Below are positions 1-10,339 of a stretch of 64,000 nucleotides of DNA, piece by piece. Source of the stretch: Gottfriedia solisilvae. Its GTDB lineage: Bacteria; Bacillota; Bacilli; Bacillales; Bacillaceae_G. Under the pieces are notes generated by a model. That model was not told the DNA's origin. It did no database searches and saw only the letters and a program-made list of their open reading frames with translations. Each line of letters opens with the position of its first letter. The first letter of the stretch is position 1. The translations under genes and the position numbers were made by a program. The stretch covers positions 1 to 64,000 of the forward strand of contig NZ_NETJ01000005.1 of the NCBI RefSeq assembly GCF_002128405.1. The letters are read 5' to 3'.

Positions 1-76
1 CGAACACGGCAGTTAAGCTCTTCAGCGTCGATGGTAGTTGGGGGTTTCCCCCTGTGAGAGTAGAACGTCGCCTGGT
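1..76 (+). rRNA. rrf: 5S ribosomal RNA, 3' part only
   Basis: The first 76 bases match the 3' two thirds of a Bacillus-type 5S rRNA, including the conserved blocks CGAACACGG, AGTTAAGCTCTTCAGCG and GTGAGAGTAG. The 5' part lies outside the window. The 3' end is placed where the closing stem (CGTCGCCTGGT) stops and is uncertain by a few bases. It marks the end of an rRNA operon reading rightward. Confidence 0.95.
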
Positions 77-82
77 AAATGA

Positions 83-114
83 AAAACATCAGCTATTAAG
101 CTGATGTTTTTTTG
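83..114 (+). terminator. Intrinsic terminator of the rRNA operon
   Basis: A perfect 12-bp stem (AAAACATCAGCT with AGCTGATGTTTT, positions 83-94 and 99-110) has a 4-base loop and runs into a T-tract. It starts directly after the 5S rRNA, so it should end the ribosomal RNA transcript. Confidence 0.93.
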
Positions 115-336
115 TGTTTGTTCCTATTATACTCATAACCGAGAGAGGTCCAGTGAAATTTAGGTGGCAAGTATAATGACCGAATGAAATTTTTCATATC
201 TCACTTAAATAAATGTATACCTGAATGAACAATAACAATGGTCTTATATTTTATGGTAAAGAGTAAATAATATCATTACTAGGCAAACACCCTTCTAAGA
301 GAGTTTACATATGTTAGATTGAACGGAGGGGAATAG

Positions 337-1428
337 ATGAGAGGGAAAATTCGTAATTATTATGCAGGTGGCAACACAGCAAAAGGATTTTATAATTTCT
401 ATGACTCAGCTTTAGAGGATTTAAACAAATTATATATTCTAAAAGGCGGACCAGGAACAGGTAAATCAACATTGATAAAATCAATTGGAGAGTTCATCGT
501 AAACAAAGGGATAAATATAGAATATTTACATTGCTCTTCAGATACCAAATCTGTTGACGGTGTTATTGTCCCGGAATTTCAAATTGGAATAGTTGATGGA
601 ACCGCACCCCATGTAATTGAACCGAAAGCTCCTGGTGTAATTGAAGAATACGTCAATCTAGGTGTCGCATGGAACTCGAAAAAATTATCAGTTCATAAAG
701 AAGCAATATTATCTTTAAATGATGAGATTTCGAGGAAATTTCAAACTGCATATGACACATTTTCAGCTGCACTAAAGGCTCATGATGAAATTGAAGAAAT
801 TTATATATCTAATATGGACTTTCAAGAAGCTAATAAACTGACTGATGAACTAAATGAGTTATTCTTTAGTAATGATACTGTATCAAAAGAACCTAAGATA
901 AAGCATAGATTTTTAGGCGCAGCTACTCCAAGTGGTGCAGTTGATTTTATTCAAAATTTAACAGAAGACATTGAAAAACGTTATTTTATTAAAGGTAGAG
1001 CAGGTTCCGGTAAATCTACTATGTTAAAGAAAATTGCATCAGTAGGAGAATCAAGAGGGTTTGATATTGAGGTTTATCATTGCGGATTCGATCCGAATAG
1101 TCTTGATATGGTGATAATTCCTGAAAAAAGCATAGCAATTTTTGATAGCACTGCTCCACATGAATACTTTCCAGATCGAAAAAATGATGAAATAATTGAT
1201 ATGTATGAAAGATGTATTACACCAGGGACTGATGAGAAATTTTCAAATGAAATTGAAAGAACGACAAAGTCCTATAAAGATAAAATGAAAGAGGCTATAT
1301 CTTACTTGGCAGAAGTAAAAGTCCTTCGGGATCAGTTAGAAGCGATTTATATTGAAGCCATGGACTTTTCTAAAGTTGATCAAATTCAAAAGGAAATACT
1401 TAAAGAAATTATAAGTATAATCGAATAA
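337..1428 (+). CDS. Tandem P-loop NTPase of unknown role (PRK06851-like)
   Basis: This 363-residue protein contains two similar halves, each with its own Walker A motif: GGPGTGKST from about residue 37 and GRAGSGKST from about residue 220. Each half repeats a short block, TAPHVIEP in the first and TAPHEYFP in the second, so the gene probably arose by internal duplication. No signal peptide or membrane segment is seen. Tandem P-loop proteins of this type recur in Bacillota, but I know of no established function. The ATG follows a good GGAGGGG ribosome site. The gene stands alone between an rRNA operon terminator and its own terminator, ahead of the purine operon. The NTPase call is firm; any biological role would be a guess. 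Confidence 0.8.
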   Translation: MRGKIRNYYAGGNTAKGFYNFYDSALEDLNKLYILKGGPGTGKSTLIKSIGEFIVNKGINIEYLHCSSDTKSVDGVIVPEFQIGIVDGTAPHVIEPKAPGVIEEYVNLGVAWNSKKLSVHKEAILSLNDEISRKFQTAYDTFSAALKAHDEIEEIYISNMDFQEANKLTDELNELFFSNDTVSKEPKIKHRFLGAATPSGAVDFIQNLTEDIEKRYFIKGRAGSGKSTMLKKIASVGESRGFDIEVYHCGFDPNSLDMVIIPEKSIAIFDSTAPHEYFPDRKNDEIIDMYERCITPGTDEKFSNEIERTTKSYKDKMKEAISYLAEVKVLRDQLEAIYIEAMDFSKVDQIQKEILKEIISIIE

Positions 1429-1442
1429 AAATATATTGTTTG

Positions 1443-1477
1443 AAAGGGCGTAGACCACATCGGTCACGCCTTTTTAA
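1443..1477 (+). terminator. Intrinsic terminator after the tandem P-loop gene
   Basis: An inverted repeat, AAAGGGCGTAGACC pairing with GGTCACGCCTTT, is followed by a T-run. It lies 15 bases after the stop codon and insulates this gene from the purine operon. Confidence 0.85.
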
Positions 1478-1670
1478 TTTTATTGTGTTGATAGCTTACT
1501 GATTTTAAGTTAATGTATAAGTAGCTTCAAAGCGGTAAGTATTTTAATAATTTGTTTAGTGAGAATTTTTTATTTCAAATTTATTAAATAGGATGCAGAA
1601 AAGAAGTAATTAGAGAAAAGAATGTGAAAATCATTCATATTCACGTAAAATAGAACATAAAAATAGAGTA

Positions 1671-1714
1671 AAACACGAACATTAAAATATTTTTTAAATA
1701 AAATATTCATATTT
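1671..1714. promoter_or_regulatory. Probable PurR operator (two divergent PurBoxes)
   Basis: AAACACGAACATT (1671-1683) matches the B. subtilis PurBox core CGAAC followed by A/T bases. A weaker inverted copy, AATATTCATATTT, lies at 1702-1714. The central G and C of the two boxes are about 30 bases apart, close to the known spacing of PurR box pairs. The pair lies just upstream of the -35 element. The first box is convincing; the second is degenerate, as downstream boxes often are. Confidence 0.65.
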
Positions 1715-1715
1715 A

Positions 1716-1744
1716 TTGAAAAAGGTAACATTAATTGTTACTAT
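1716..1744 (+). promoter_or_regulatory. Probable sigma-A promoter of the pur operon
   Basis: TTGAAA at 1716-1721 and TACTAT at 1739-1744 are separated by 17 bases. The promoter sits between the PurBoxes and the riboswitch, the same order as in B. subtilis. The -10 is imperfect, and TATAAA at 1742 is an alternative with overlong spacing. Confidence 0.55.
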
Positions 1745-1766
1745 AAATATAGGAAGTTTAGCAAAA

Positions 1767-1835
1767 CCTCATATAAAGTTGGGAATATGGCCCAAAAGTT
1801 TCTACCTAGTAACCTTAAATTACTAGACTATGAGG
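1767..1835 (+). promoter_or_regulatory. Purine riboswitch aptamer, guanine/hypoxanthine class
   Basis: The P1 stem pairs CCTCATA with TATGAGG. Between the strands are the hallmark junction and loop sequences ATATGG and GTTTCTACC. The base that pairs with the ligand (position 74 in xpt numbering) is C, in the context GACTATGAG, which predicts guanine or hypoxanthine rather than adenine binding. Ligand binding should favour the terminator at 1871-1925 and stop transcription of the pur operon. The class is read directly from sequence. Confidence 0.95.
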
Positions 1836-1870
1836 GGAAGTTAATCACACGTGTACGTTTATTTGTATGC

Positions 1871-1925
1871 GCCTAGGTAGATTATCTTTCTCATCATAGA
1901 GATAATACTACTCTAGGCTTTTTTT
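1871..1925 (+). terminator. Riboswitch-controlled terminator in the pur leader
   Basis: A long inverted repeat (GCCTAGGTAGATTATCT against AGATAATACTACTCTAGGC) spans 1871-1918 and is followed by seven T residues. It lies between the guanine aptamer and purE and is the expected expression platform. Confidence 0.9.
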
Positions 1926-1967
1926 GTGGAAAAAATTAACAGCGATAATTTACTTGGGGGAAAATGG

Positions 1968-2453
1968 ATGAAACCGGTAGTTGGGATCATTATGGGAAGT
2001 ACAAGTGATTGGGAAACAATGAAAAATGCATGTGATGTATTAGATGAACTAAATATTAGCTATGAAAAACGAGTGGTATCAGCTCATCGTACACCAGATT
2101 TAATGTTTGAATATGCAGAAACTGCTAGAGAAAGAGGAATACAAGTAATAATTGCTGGCGCAGGTGGGGCTGCTCATCTACCGGGAATGGTTGCTGCGAA
2201 AACAACATTACCCGTAATTGGTGTACCGGTTCAATCTAAAGCTTTAAATGGCTTAGATTCATTACTATCAATCGTACAAATGCCAGGAGGAGTGCCAGTA
2301 GCAACAGTAGCAATTGGTAAAGCAGGAGCTACAAATGCTGGATTACTTGCAGCACAAATTATTAGTATTCATGAACAAGAAGTTTATCAAGCGTTAGAAT
2401 CCCGTCGTGAAAACACACGAAAAGAAGTGACAGAAGGTAGTGTTTTACTATGA
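1968..2453 (+). CDS. purE: N5-carboxyaminoimidazole ribonucleotide mutase
   Basis: PurE converts N5-CAIR to CAIR in the bacterial branch of IMP synthesis. The 161-residue class I protein shows GSTSDW near the N-terminus, the catalytic SAHRTP segment and [10 protein letters not shown]. An open frame extends 14 codons upstream to a GTG at 1926, but that start abuts the leader terminator and lacks a ribosome site. The ATG at 1968 has GGGGG eight bases upstream, and it gives the family N-terminus [10 protein letters not shown]. It is the first gene of the riboswitch-controlled operon. Its stop overlaps the purK start by four bases, which suggests coupled translation of the PurE/PurK pair. Confidence 0.97.
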   Translation: MKPVVGIIMGSTSDWETMKNACDVLDELNISYEKRVVSAHRTPDLMFEYAETARERGIQVIIAGAGGAAHLPGMVAAKTTLPVIGVPVQSKALNGLDSLLSIVQMPGGVPVATVAIGKAGATNAGLLAAQIISIHEQEVYQALESRRENTRKEVTEGSVLL

Positions 2454-3598
2454 ATAAAAAAGTAATCTTACCAGGGCAAACAATTGGCATTATCGGCGGT
2501 GGACAGTTAGGTAGAATGATGGCGCTTTCTGCAAAAGAAATGGGATATAAAATTGCCGTTTTAGATCCTACGCCAAATTCACCGTGTGGACAAATAGCTG
2601 ATTTCGAGATAACTGCTGAATACTCTGACTTACAAGCAATTAGTCAGCTCGCGGAATTAAGTGACGTTATAACATATGAATTTGAAAATATAGATGTAAA
2701 AGCTTTGGAATATTTAGAAGGAAATTCATATTTACCACAAGGTAGTGAGTTATTGAAGTTAACGAGAAATAGGTTAACAGAGAAGACTGCCATTCAAAAT
2801 TTAGGCATCCAGGTTGCACCTTTTCGTTTAGTAGAAAATGAGGCTCAATTTTTTGAAGCAATTTCAATAATTGGTTTACCTGCAGTTTTGAAAACAACAA
2901 CGGGTGGATATGATGGAAAAGGGCAAGTCGTTATAAAATCAGAAGTAGCTTTCGAGGAAGCATTAAGTTTAATTGCTAAACAACAATGTATTCTTGAAGG
3001 GTGGGTACCTTTTGAAAAAGAATTGTCAATTATTGTCGCAAGAAATTTAAACGGGGATGTAAATACTTTCCCAATTGCAGAAAATGTTCATTTTAATCAA
3101 ATACTGCATACATCATCAGTACCAGCAAACATAACAGAATCTGTAAAAAACACTGTTGATCAATATGCAGAAAAAATTGCTAGTTCATTTCATTTAGTGG
3201 GTGTTTTGGCAATTGAATTATTTGTTACAAATGATGGACAGGTTTTTGTAAATGAATTAGCTCCACGTCCACATAATTCAGGACATTATAGTATGAATGC
3301 GGGCGAGACTTCACAGTTTAATCAACATGTTAGAGCAATATGTAATTTACCTTTAGGTAGTACTGAATTATTAAAACCAGTTGTAATGGTAAACATACTT
3401 GGTGAACATGTTGAAGAAGTATTAAAAGTTATGAAGAAAGATAGCACATTAAAAGTTCATCTTTACGGTAAAGAGGAAAGTAAAAAAGGCCGTAAAATGG
3501 GACATATTAATATAATGGCAGCAACAACCGAAGAAGCAATGAAAAAAGTAGAAGAGTTAGGGATCTGGAAAAGGAACCCAGTGGAGGTAAATGTATGA
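2450..3598 (+). CDS. purK: N5-carboxyaminoimidazole ribonucleotide synthase
   Basis: PurK uses ATP and bicarbonate to carboxylate AIR to N5-CAIR, the substrate of PurE. The 382-residue ATP-grasp protein has an N-terminal [12 protein letters not shown] nucleotide-fold motif, central GGYDGKGQ, and the C-terminal metal/ATP segment [13 protein letters not shown]. The start overlaps the purE stop (ATGA), and the stop overlaps the purB start in the same way. Length is normal for the family and no defects are seen. Confidence 0.97.
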   Translation: MNKKVILPGQTIGIIGGGQLGRMMALSAKEMGYKIAVLDPTPNSPCGQIADFEITAEYSDLQAISQLAELSDVITYEFENIDVKALEYLEGNSYLPQGSELLKLTRNRLTEKTAIQNLGIQVAPFRLVENEAQFFEAISIIGLPAVLKTTTGGYDGKGQVVIKSEVAFEEALSLIAKQQCILEGWVPFEKELSIIVARNLNGDVNTFPIAENVHFNQILHTSSVPANITESVKNTVDQYAEKIASSFHLVGVLAIELFVTNDGQVFVNELAPRPHNSGHYSMNAGETSQFNQHVRAICNLPLGSTELLKPVVMVNILGEHVEEVLKVMKKDSTLKVHLYGKEESKKGRKMGHINIMAATTEEAMKKVEELGIWKRNPVEVNV

Positions 3599-4890
3599 TT
3601 GAACGTTATTCACGCCCAGAAATGGCAGCTATTTGGACAGAAGAAAACAAATTTAAAGCTTGGTTAGAAGTTGAAATCTTAGCTTGTGAAGCGTGGGCTG
3701 AATTAGGTGATATTCCAAAAGAGGACGTAAAAGTATTACGTGAGAATGCTTCTTTTGATATCAATAGAATTTATGAGATTGAAAAAGAAACTCGTCATGA
3801 TGTAGTAGCGTTTACTCGTGCAGTATCAGAAACATTAGGCGATGAGCGTAAATGGGTACATTACGGTTTAACATCTACAGACGTAGTAGATACGGCACTT
3901 TCGTATTTATTAAAACAAGCAAATGATATTTTATTTAAAGACATAGAGAATTTTATTGGAATTCTTGAAAATAAAGCAAAAGAACATAAGTATACAGTAA
4001 TGATGGGACGTACTCATGGTGTTCATGCAGAACCAACTACATTCGGCCTAAAGCTTGCTCTATGGACGGAAGAAATGAAACGTAACTTAGAACGCTTCAA
4101 GCATGCTACTGAAAGTGTGCGAGTTGGTAAGATTTCAGGAGCTGTAGGAACATATGCAAATATTCCTCCGTTTGTTGAAGAATATGTATGTGAGAAATTA
4201 GGTATTCAAGCTGCACCTATTTCAACTCAAACATTACAACGTGATCGTCATGCACACTATATGTCGACATTATCTTTAATTGCAACATCAATCGAGAAGT
4301 TTGCAACTGAAGTACGTGGATTACAAAAAAGTGAAACGCGCGAAGTAGAAGAATTCTTTGCTAAAGGTCAAAAAGGTTCTTCTGCAATGCCTCATAAGCG
4401 TAACCCGATTGGTTCTGAAAATATGACAGGGTTAGCACGTGTTATTAGAGGACATATGATTACAGCATATGAAAACGTGTCACTTTGGCATGAAAGAGAT
4501 ATTTCTCATTCATCAGCAGAAAGAATTATCTTACCAGATGCAACAATTCTTTTAAACTATATGTTAAACCGTTTTGGTAATATCGTGAAAAACTTAACTG
4601 TTTTCCCTGAAAACATGAAACGCAATATGGATAGAACGTATGGATTGATTTACTCACAACGTGTATTACTTGCTCTAATCGAAAAAGGAATGTCACGTGA
4701 AGAGGCTTATGATACAGTTCAACCAAAAGCAATGGAAGCATGGGAAACACAAGTACAATTTAAAGAATTAGTAGAAGCTGAAGAAAAAATTACCTCATTA
4801 TTAACGAAAGAGGAAATTGCTGATTGCTTCGACTATAGCTACCATTTAAGTCAAGTAGATACAATCTTTGAACGCTTAGGATTAAATTAA
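3595..4890 (+). CDS. purB: Adenylosuccinate lyase
   Basis: PurB catalyses two beta-eliminations: SAICAR to AICAR plus fumarate, and adenylosuccinate to AMP plus fumarate. The 431-residue protein carries the fumarase/aspartase superfamily signature [11 protein letters not shown] at about residues 261-271, plus TSTDVVDTA and [11 protein letters not shown] substrate-binding segments. It starts inside the purK stop codon. A 109-base gap with a strong hairpin separates it from purC, making it the last gene of the purEKB block. Confidence 0.97.
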   Translation: MIERYSRPEMAAIWTEENKFKAWLEVEILACEAWAELGDIPKEDVKVLRENASFDINRIYEIEKETRHDVVAFTRAVSETLGDERKWVHYGLTSTDVVDTALSYLLKQANDILFKDIENFIGILENKAKEHKYTVMMGRTHGVHAEPTTFGLKLALWTEEMKRNLERFKHATESVRVGKISGAVGTYANIPPFVEEYVCEKLGIQAAPISTQTLQRDRHAHYMSTLSLIATSIEKFATEVRGLQKSETREVEEFFAKGQKGSSAMPHKRNPIGSENMTGLARVIRGHMITAYENVSLWHERDISHSSAERIILPDATILLNYMLNRFGNIVKNLTVFPENMKRNMDRTYGLIYSQRVLLALIEKGMSREEAYDTVQPKAMEAWETQVQFKELVEAEEKITSLLTKEEIADCFDYSYHLSQVDTIFERLGLN

Positions 4891-4899
4891 GATACATGC

Positions 4900-4938
4900 G
4901 TTTGGCTAGGGTGGATTTATTTTCGACCTTAGCCAAAC
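4900..4938 (+). other. 13-bp hairpin in the purB-purC gap
   Basis: GTTTGGCTAGGGT (4900-4912) pairs with ACCTTAGCCAAAC (4926-4938) with one G-U pair and a 13-base loop. No T-run follows, so it is not a classical terminator. It may be a processing or stability element that sets the level of purEKB relative to downstream genes, which is inference. Confidence 0.7.
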
Positions 4939-4999
4939 AAAATAAAAATAGCTAACATTCAATTAAGTGTAGATATAAATTTATGGGGGGCAATGTTTC

Positions 5000-5722
5000 A
5001 TGGTAGAGCAAGAATTATTGTATGAAGGTAAAGCTAAGAGAATTTATTCTACAGACAATCCAGAAATTGTACGAGTAAAGTATAAAAATTCTGCGACAGC
5101 TTTTAATGGGGAAAAGAAAGCAGAAATAGCTGGTAAAGGTCGTTTAAATAATGAGATTACTAGCTTACTATTTTCAAAGTTAATGGATTCAGGTATAGAT
5201 ACACATTTCGTAGAAAAAACATCAGAGCTTGAACAACTCGTTAAACGAGTAACAATTGTTCCGTTAGAAGTTGTTGTACGAAATATTGTTGCTGGTAGTT
5301 TATCTAAACGAATGGGATTAGATGAAGGTGTGGTTTTAGCTAAACCAATCGTTGAATTCTACTATAAACGTGATGACTTAGGAGATCCGATTGTAAATGA
5401 AGATCACATCGCATCACTTGAGCTAGCGAAACCTGAAGAACTTCAAACAATTAAAGAAATTGCTCTTCGTGTAAACAATATATTAGTTGATCATTTTAAT
5501 GAATGTAATGTTCGATTAGTCGATTTTAAATTAGAGTTCGGTAAGTTAAATGATGGCTCAATTTTATTAGCAGACGAAATTTCACCTGATACATGCCGTT
5601 TATGGGATAAAGAGACGAACGCAAAGTTTGATAAAGATGTGTTCCGAAGAGATTTAGGGAACTTAACAGATGGATACGAAGAAATTTTAAAACGCTTAGG
5701 GGGATTATCATGTTCAAAGTAA
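5000..5722 (+). CDS. purC: Phosphoribosylaminoimidazole-succinocarboxamide synthase
   Basis: PurC joins CAIR and aspartate with ATP to give SAICAR. The 240-residue protein opens with the family pattern ELLYEGKAKRIY and contains VPLEVVVRNIVAGS and the substrate segment LADEISPDTCRLWD. The ATG follows GGGGGG with nine bases between. The 3' end overlaps purS by 13 bases, so purC begins the tightly packed purCSQLF block. Confidence 0.97.
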   Translation: MVEQELLYEGKAKRIYSTDNPEIVRVKYKNSATAFNGEKKAEIAGKGRLNNEITSLLFSKLMDSGIDTHFVEKTSELEQLVKRVTIVPLEVVVRNIVAGSLSKRMGLDEGVVLAKPIVEFYYKRDDLGDPIVNEDHIASLELAKPEELQTIKEIALRVNNILVDHFNECNVRLVDFKLEFGKLNDGSILLADEISPDTCRLWDKETNAKFDKDVFRRDLGNLTDGYEEILKRLGGLSCSK

Positions 5723-5964
5723 GAGTATTCGTTACATTAAGAGAAAGTGTATTAGATCCACAAGGAAACGCAGTGAAAAACGCGCTTCATAGCATGAATT
5801 TCAATGAAGTAAATGATGTTCGTATCGGTAAATATATGGAACTTTTAATTGATAAAAATGTAGCTGATTTAGATGCTTCAGTAAAAGAAATGTGTGAAAA
5901 ATTATTAGCAAACATCGTAATTGAAGATTACCGTTATGAGGTAGAGGAGGTAGTCGCACAGTGA
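5710..5964 (+). CDS. purS: Phosphoribosylformylglycinamidine synthase subunit PurS
   Basis: PurS is the small bridging subunit of the three-part FGAM synthase of Gram-positive bacteria, linking the PurQ glutaminase to the PurL synthetase. The 84-residue product is of normal size and starts with the typical beta strand [18 protein letters not shown]. It overlaps purC by 13 bases and purQ by four (GTGA), consistent with coupled translation and stoichiometric assembly. Confidence 0.96.
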   Translation: MFKVRVFVTLRESVLDPQGNAVKNALHSMNFNEVNDVRIGKYMELLIDKNVADLDASVKEMCEKLLANIVIEDYRYEVEEVVAQ

Positions 5965-6644
5965 AGTTTGCAGTAATTGTGTTTCCAGGCTCAAATTGTG
6001 ATGTAGATATGTATCATGCAATAAAAGATGAATTAGGCGAAGAAGTAGAATACGTATGGCATGATTCAACTAATTTAGATGAATTTGACGGTATTTTATT
6101 ACCAGGTGGTTTCTCATATGGTGATTACTTACGCTCTGGCGCAATTGCAGGTTTTGCCAATGTGATGGAAGCTGTAAAAAAGGCTGCTGCTGAAGGTAAA
6201 CCAGTATTTGGAGTATGTAATGGATTTCAAATATTAACAGAAGCAGGTCTTTTACCAGGAACGCTTCGACGTAATGAGAAATTAAAATTTATGTGTGGCC
6301 AAGTAGAATTAGTTGTTGAAAACAATGAAACGATGTTTACAACTGGTTATGAAAAAGGTCAAGTGATCACTGTACCAATCGCACATGGTGAAGGAAATTA
6401 CTATTGCGACAATGAAACATATGAATCTCTTAAAAATAATAATCAGATTATTTTCCGTTATCAAAATAATCCGAATGGTAGTTTAGATGATATTGCAGGT
6501 ATTGTAAATGAAAAAGGAAATGTTTTAGGAATGATGCCACATCCTGAGCGTGCAGTAGATACTTTGTTAGGCAGCGCTGATGGACTTCAACTATTTCGTT
6601 CGATTGTAAGAAACTGGAGGGAAAACCATGTCGTTACTTCTTGA
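5961..6644 (+). CDS. purQ: Phosphoribosylformylglycinamidine synthase subunit PurQ (glutaminase)
   Basis: PurQ releases ammonia from glutamine for FGAM synthesis. The 227-residue class I glutamine amidotransferase has the nucleophile in GVCNGFQ (Cys86) and the His/Glu pair in MPHPERAVD near residues 193-199. Translation begins at a GTG that overlaps the purS stop. The 3' end overlaps purL by 17 bases. Confidence 0.97.
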   Translation: MKFAVIVFPGSNCDVDMYHAIKDELGEEVEYVWHDSTNLDEFDGILLPGGFSYGDYLRSGAIAGFANVMEAVKKAAAEGKPVFGVCNGFQILTEAGLLPGTLRRNEKLKFMCGQVELVVENNETMFTTGYEKGQVITVPIAHGEGNYYCDNETYESLKNNNQIIFRYQNNPNGSLDDIAGIVNEKGNVLGMMPHPERAVDTLLGSADGLQLFRSIVRNWRENHVVTS

Positions 6645-8850
6645 GCCAAACCCAATGCAAATTGAAGAAGAAAGAATTTATGCCACTATGGGCTTAACAG
6701 ATGAAGAGTTCCAATTAATTAAATCAATTATTGGTCGTGGACCAAATTATACTGAACTTGGATTATTCTCTGTAATGTGGTCAGAACATTGTAGCTATAA
6801 AAATTCTAAACCTCTATTACGTAAATTCCCTATAAGCGGAGAGCACGTTTTACAAGGACCAGGTGAAGGTGCAGGTATTGTTGATATTGGTGATGAGCAA
6901 GCAGTTGTATTTAAAATTGAAAGTCATAATCATCCATCAGCAATTGAACCTTACCAAGGGGCTGCTACTGGAGTAGGTGGAATTATTCGTGATGTATTCT
7001 CAATGGGTGCACGACCTGTTGCTCTTCTGAACTCTTTACGTTTTGGTGAATTAGAAACACCTAGAGTAAAGTATTTATTCGAAGAAGTAGTGGCTGGAAT
7101 CGCAGGTTATGGTAACTGTATTGGAATTCCAACTGTTGGCGGAGAAGTAAATTTTGATCCTTGTTATGAAGGAAATCCTTTAGTAAATGCAATGTGCGTT
7201 GGCTTAATTAATCATAAAGACATTAAAAAAGGTCAGGCTCATGGTGTAGGAAACACTGTTATGTACGTTGGTGCATCAACAGGTCGCGACGGTATTCATG
7301 GCGCAACATTTGCTTCAGAAGAATTATCAGATGCATCTGAAGAGAAACGTCCAGCGGTTCAAGTGGGTGATCCATTCATGGAAAAACTATTACTTGAAGC
7401 ATGTTTAGAGGTTGTTCAAAATGATGCGCTTGTTGGTATCCAGGACATGGGTGCAGCAGGACTGACATCTTCATCTGCAGAAATGGCTTCAAAAGCTGGT
7501 ATGGGTATCGAGATGAATCTTGACTTAGTTCCTCAACGTGAAGCGGGTATGACTGCTTACGAAATGATGTTATCTGAATCTCAAGAGCGTATGTTACTTG
7601 TTGTAGAAAAAGGAAGAGAAAATGAAATTGTAGAGTTATTCGAAAAATATGATCTACACGCTGTATCTGTTGGACGTGTAACGGATGACAAAATGCTTCG
7701 ATTACTTCATAACGGAGAAGTTGTTGCAGAATTACCAGTTGACGCTTTAGCAGAAGAAGCACCAGTATATCATAAACCATCTACAGAGCCTGCTTATTAT
7801 GGTGAGTTCCAAGCGATGGAAAACTATGTTCCTGAGTTGAAAGATTCAAAAGAAACATTAAAACAATTACTAGCTCAACCTACAATCGCAAGTAAAGAGT
7901 GGGTTTACGGACAGTATGACTATATGGTAAGAACAAACACTGTAGTGGCACCTGGTTCTGATGCAGCTGTAATTCGAATTCGTGATACGAAAAAAGCTCT
8001 TGCAATGACGACAGATTGTAATGCACGTTATCTATATTTAGATCCAGAAGTTGGTGGCAAAATTGCTGTTGCTGAAGCAGCACGTAATGTTATTTGTTCA
8101 GGTGCTCGTCCTCTAGCAATAACTGACTGCTTAAACTTTGGAAATCCAGAAAAGCCTGAAATTTTCTGGCAGTTAGAAAAAGCAACTGACGGCATGAGCG
8201 ATGCTTGTAATGTATTAAGTACACCTGTTATCGGTGGAAATGTATCACTTTACAATGAAACGAATGGCGAAGCAGTTTATCCAACACCTGTAGTAGGTAT
8301 GGTTGGATTAATTGAAGACATTGATCATATTACAACACAGCATTTTAAAACTGCTGGTGATTTAATTTATGTAATTGGTGAAACGAAAGAAGAATTTGGT
8401 GGCAGTGAGCTACAAAAGCTTTTAAATGCTGGAAAGATCTTCGGTAAAGCACCAAGTATTGATTTAACAGTTGAGTCAAAACGACAAGAACAAATTCTTG
8501 CAGCGATTCAAGCAGGTGTTGTTGCATCAGCTCATGATATCTCTGAAGGTGGACTTGGTGTTGCAATTGCTGAAAGTACATTTGGTCCAACAAGTGTAGG
8601 GGCAAATATTTCAATTGAAGGTAATGAGGTAGCTGCATTATTTAGTGAAACACAATCTCGTTTCTTACTTTCTGTTAAACCAGAGCATAAGGCACAATTT
8701 GAAGCGATGGTTGAAGCGAAATTAATTGGTACAGTTACAGAAGAAACTTCAGTTACTATCCGCAATCAACAAAATGAAACGGTTCTTCATGCTTCTGTTG
8801 AGGAATTAAAACAGTCTTGGAAAGAGGCGATCCCATGTTTGCTGAAATAA
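6628..8850 (+). CDS. purL: Phosphoribosylformylglycinamidine synthase subunit PurL, small type
   Basis: PurL is the ATP-dependent synthetase subunit that converts FGAR to FGAM with ammonia from PurQ. At 740 residues it is the short Gram-positive form and therefore needs PurS and PurQ, both present just upstream. It contains [12 protein letters not shown] near the N-terminus, [13 protein letters not shown], and the paired AIRS-like halves with GGEVNFD and [10 protein letters not shown]. The ATG has a GGAGGG ribosome site inside the end of purQ. Confidence 0.97.
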   Translation: MSLLLEPNPMQIEEERIYATMGLTDEEFQLIKSIIGRGPNYTELGLFSVMWSEHCSYKNSKPLLRKFPISGEHVLQGPGEGAGIVDIGDEQAVVFKIESHNHPSAIEPYQGAATGVGGIIRDVFSMGARPVALLNSLRFGELETPRVKYLFEEVVAGIAGYGNCIGIPTVGGEVNFDPCYEGNPLVNAMCVGLINHKDIKKGQAHGVGNTVMYVGASTGRDGIHGATFASEELSDASEEKRPAVQVGDPFMEKLLLEACLEVVQNDALVGIQDMGAAGLTSSSAEMASKAGMGIEMNLDLVPQREAGMTAYEMMLSESQERMLLVVEKGRENEIVELFEKYDLHAVSVGRVTDDKMLRLLHNGEVVAELPVDALAEEAPVYHKPSTEPAYYGEFQAMENYVPELKDSKETLKQLLAQPTIASKEWVYGQYDYMVRTNTVVAPGSDAAVIRIRDTKKALAMTTDCNARYLYLDPEVGGKIAVAEAARNVICSGARPLAITDCLNFGNPEKPEIFWQLEKATDGMSDACNVLSTPVIGGNVSLYNETNGEAVYPTPVVGMVGLIEDIDHITTQHFKTAGDLIYVIGETKEEFGGSELQKLLNAGKIFGKAPSIDLTVESKRQEQILAAIQAGVVASAHDISEGGLGVAIAESTFGPTSVGANISIEGNEVAALFSETQSRFLLSVKPEHKAQFEAMVEAKLIGTVTEETSVTIRNQQNETVLHASVEELKQSWKEAIPCLLK

Positions 8851-10247
8851 AAGGGTTAAATGAAGAATGTGGAATATTTGGAATTTGGGGGCATACTGAT
8901 GCTGCCCAAATTTCCTACTATGGTCTTCACAGTCTGCAGCATAGAGGCCAAGAAGGTGCAGGTATTGTTGTAACTGATGGTCAGAAACTTGAAGGTGCAA
9001 AAGGCTTAGGTTTAATCACTGAAGTTTTCAGTAAAGGTCAATTAAATGACTTAAATGGAAAAGCAGCAATCGGTCATGTGCGCTATGCAACTGCAGGTGG
9101 TGGAGGGTATGAAAACGTTCAACCACTTTTATTTCAATCGCACACAGGCGGACTTGCACTTGCTCATAATGGAAATCTAGTTAATGCGAATAGATTAAGA
9201 AAAGATTTAGAAATGCAAGGTAGTATATTCCAAACTACATCTGATACAGAGGTTCTTGCCCATTTAATCAAACGAAATGGTTCAGCACCATTAAAAGATT
9301 GCATAAAAGCATCTTTAAATATGATTAAAGGAGCATTTGCTTATTTAGTACTAACTGAAGATGCAATGTATGTTGCATTAGATCCAAATGGATTTAGACC
9401 TTTAGCTTTAGCCAAATTAGGTGATGCTTATGTAGTAGCTTCTGAAACATGTGCTTTTGACGTTGTAGGTGCTAAATATATTCGCGATATTAATCCTGGA
9501 GAATTATTAATTATCTCTGATGAAGGAATCGAATCAGATCAATTTACTTCTACAATCGATCACACAATTTGTAGCATGGAGTATATTTACTTCTCACGTC
9601 CTGATAGCAATATTGATAATATCAATGTTCATGCTGCTCGTAAAAACATGGGAAGAGTATTGGCAAATGAGTCTCCAGTTGAGGCTGATGTTGTCATTGG
9701 TGTTCCTGATTCAAGTATATCAGCGGCTATTGGTTATGCAGAAGAATCTGGCATCCCATATGAAATTGGTTTGATTAAAAATAGATATGTTGGACGTACG
9801 TTTATCCAGCCTTCTCAGGAACTTCGTGAGCAAGGTGTAAAAATGAAGCTTTCACCAGTTCGTTCAATTGTTGAAGGTAAACGAGTTGTAATGGTTGATG
9901 ATTCGATTGTTCGTGGTACGACTAGCCGAAGAATCGTACAAATGCTTCGCGATGCGGGAGCTAGTGAAGTACATGTTCGAATCGGTGCACCACCTATTAA
10001 AAACCCTTGCTACTACGGAATTGATACTTCAACTAGAGAAGAGTTAATCGCTGCTTCTAAAACAGTTGCAGAAATGTGTGAAGAAATTGGAGCAGACACA
10101 CTTGAATTTATTAGTTTAGAAGGCTTATTAGGTGCTATTGGTCGAAACCATGCAGGACCAACAAGAGGTCAATGTACAGCATGCTTTACTGGATGCTATC
10201 CTACAGTGATTTATGATGAAAATGAGCTAGTACATTCTCACAATTAA
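8835..10247 (+). CDS. purF: Amidophosphoribosyltransferase
   Basis: PurF makes phosphoribosylamine from PRPP and glutamine, the committed step. Starting at the ATG at 8835, the product has 470 residues and an 11-residue propeptide ([11 protein letters not shown]) before Cys12, the N-terminal nucleophile exposed by processing. The C-terminal PRPP motif is [14 protein letters not shown]. Cysteines in TICSMEY, NPCYYG and GQCTACFTG match the 4Fe-4S ligands of the oxygen-sensitive B. subtilis enzyme. A TTG at 8817 would add six residues, but this is not favoured because the propeptide length would change. The ATG start lies inside purL. Confidence 0.97.
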   Translation: MFAEIKGLNEECGIFGIWGHTDAAQISYYGLHSLQHRGQEGAGIVVTDGQKLEGAKGLGLITEVFSKGQLNDLNGKAAIGHVRYATAGGGGYENVQPLLFQSHTGGLALAHNGNLVNANRLRKDLEMQGSIFQTTSDTEVLAHLIKRNGSAPLKDCIKASLNMIKGAFAYLVLTEDAMYVALDPNGFRPLALAKLGDAYVVASETCAFDVVGAKYIRDINPGELLIISDEGIESDQFTSTIDHTICSMEYIYFSRPDSNIDNINVHAARKNMGRVLANESPVEADVVIGVPDSSISAAIGYAEESGIPYEIGLIKNRYVGRTFIQPSQELREQGVKMKLSPVRSIVEGKRVVMVDDSIVRGTTSRRIVQMLRDAGASEVHVRIGAPPIKNPCYYGIDTSTREELIAASKTVAEMCEEIGADTLEFISLEGLLGAIGRNHAGPTRGQCTACFTGCYPTVIYDENELVHSHN

Positions 10248-10273
10248 TAGAAATACCGTTAAGACAAATTAGA

Positions 10274-10300
10274 GGCGGCGAGCAAAAGTCGTCGCCTTTC
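10274..10300 (+). other. Terminator-like hairpin in the purF-purM gap
   Basis: GGCGGCGA (10274-10281) pairs with TCGTCGCC (10289-10296) with one G-U pair. A short TTTC/TT stretch follows. It resembles a weak terminator and sits at the boundary between the purCSQLF and purMNHD blocks. It could lower expression of the distal genes or process the mRNA. Confidence 0.65.
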
Positions 10301-10339
10301 TTGAATATATTTATGAGGAACGAGAGGGGAAATCATCAC

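Noticed and set aside
1926-1967. N-terminal extension of PurE from GTG
   Set aside because: The GTG directly follows the leader terminator T-run and the extension is absent from the family pattern. The ATG at 1968 has a strong ribosome site.
7376-8765. Long minus-strand frames within purL
   Set aside because: They are antisense shadows of a well-conserved coding sequence and have no ribosome sites or recognisable domains.
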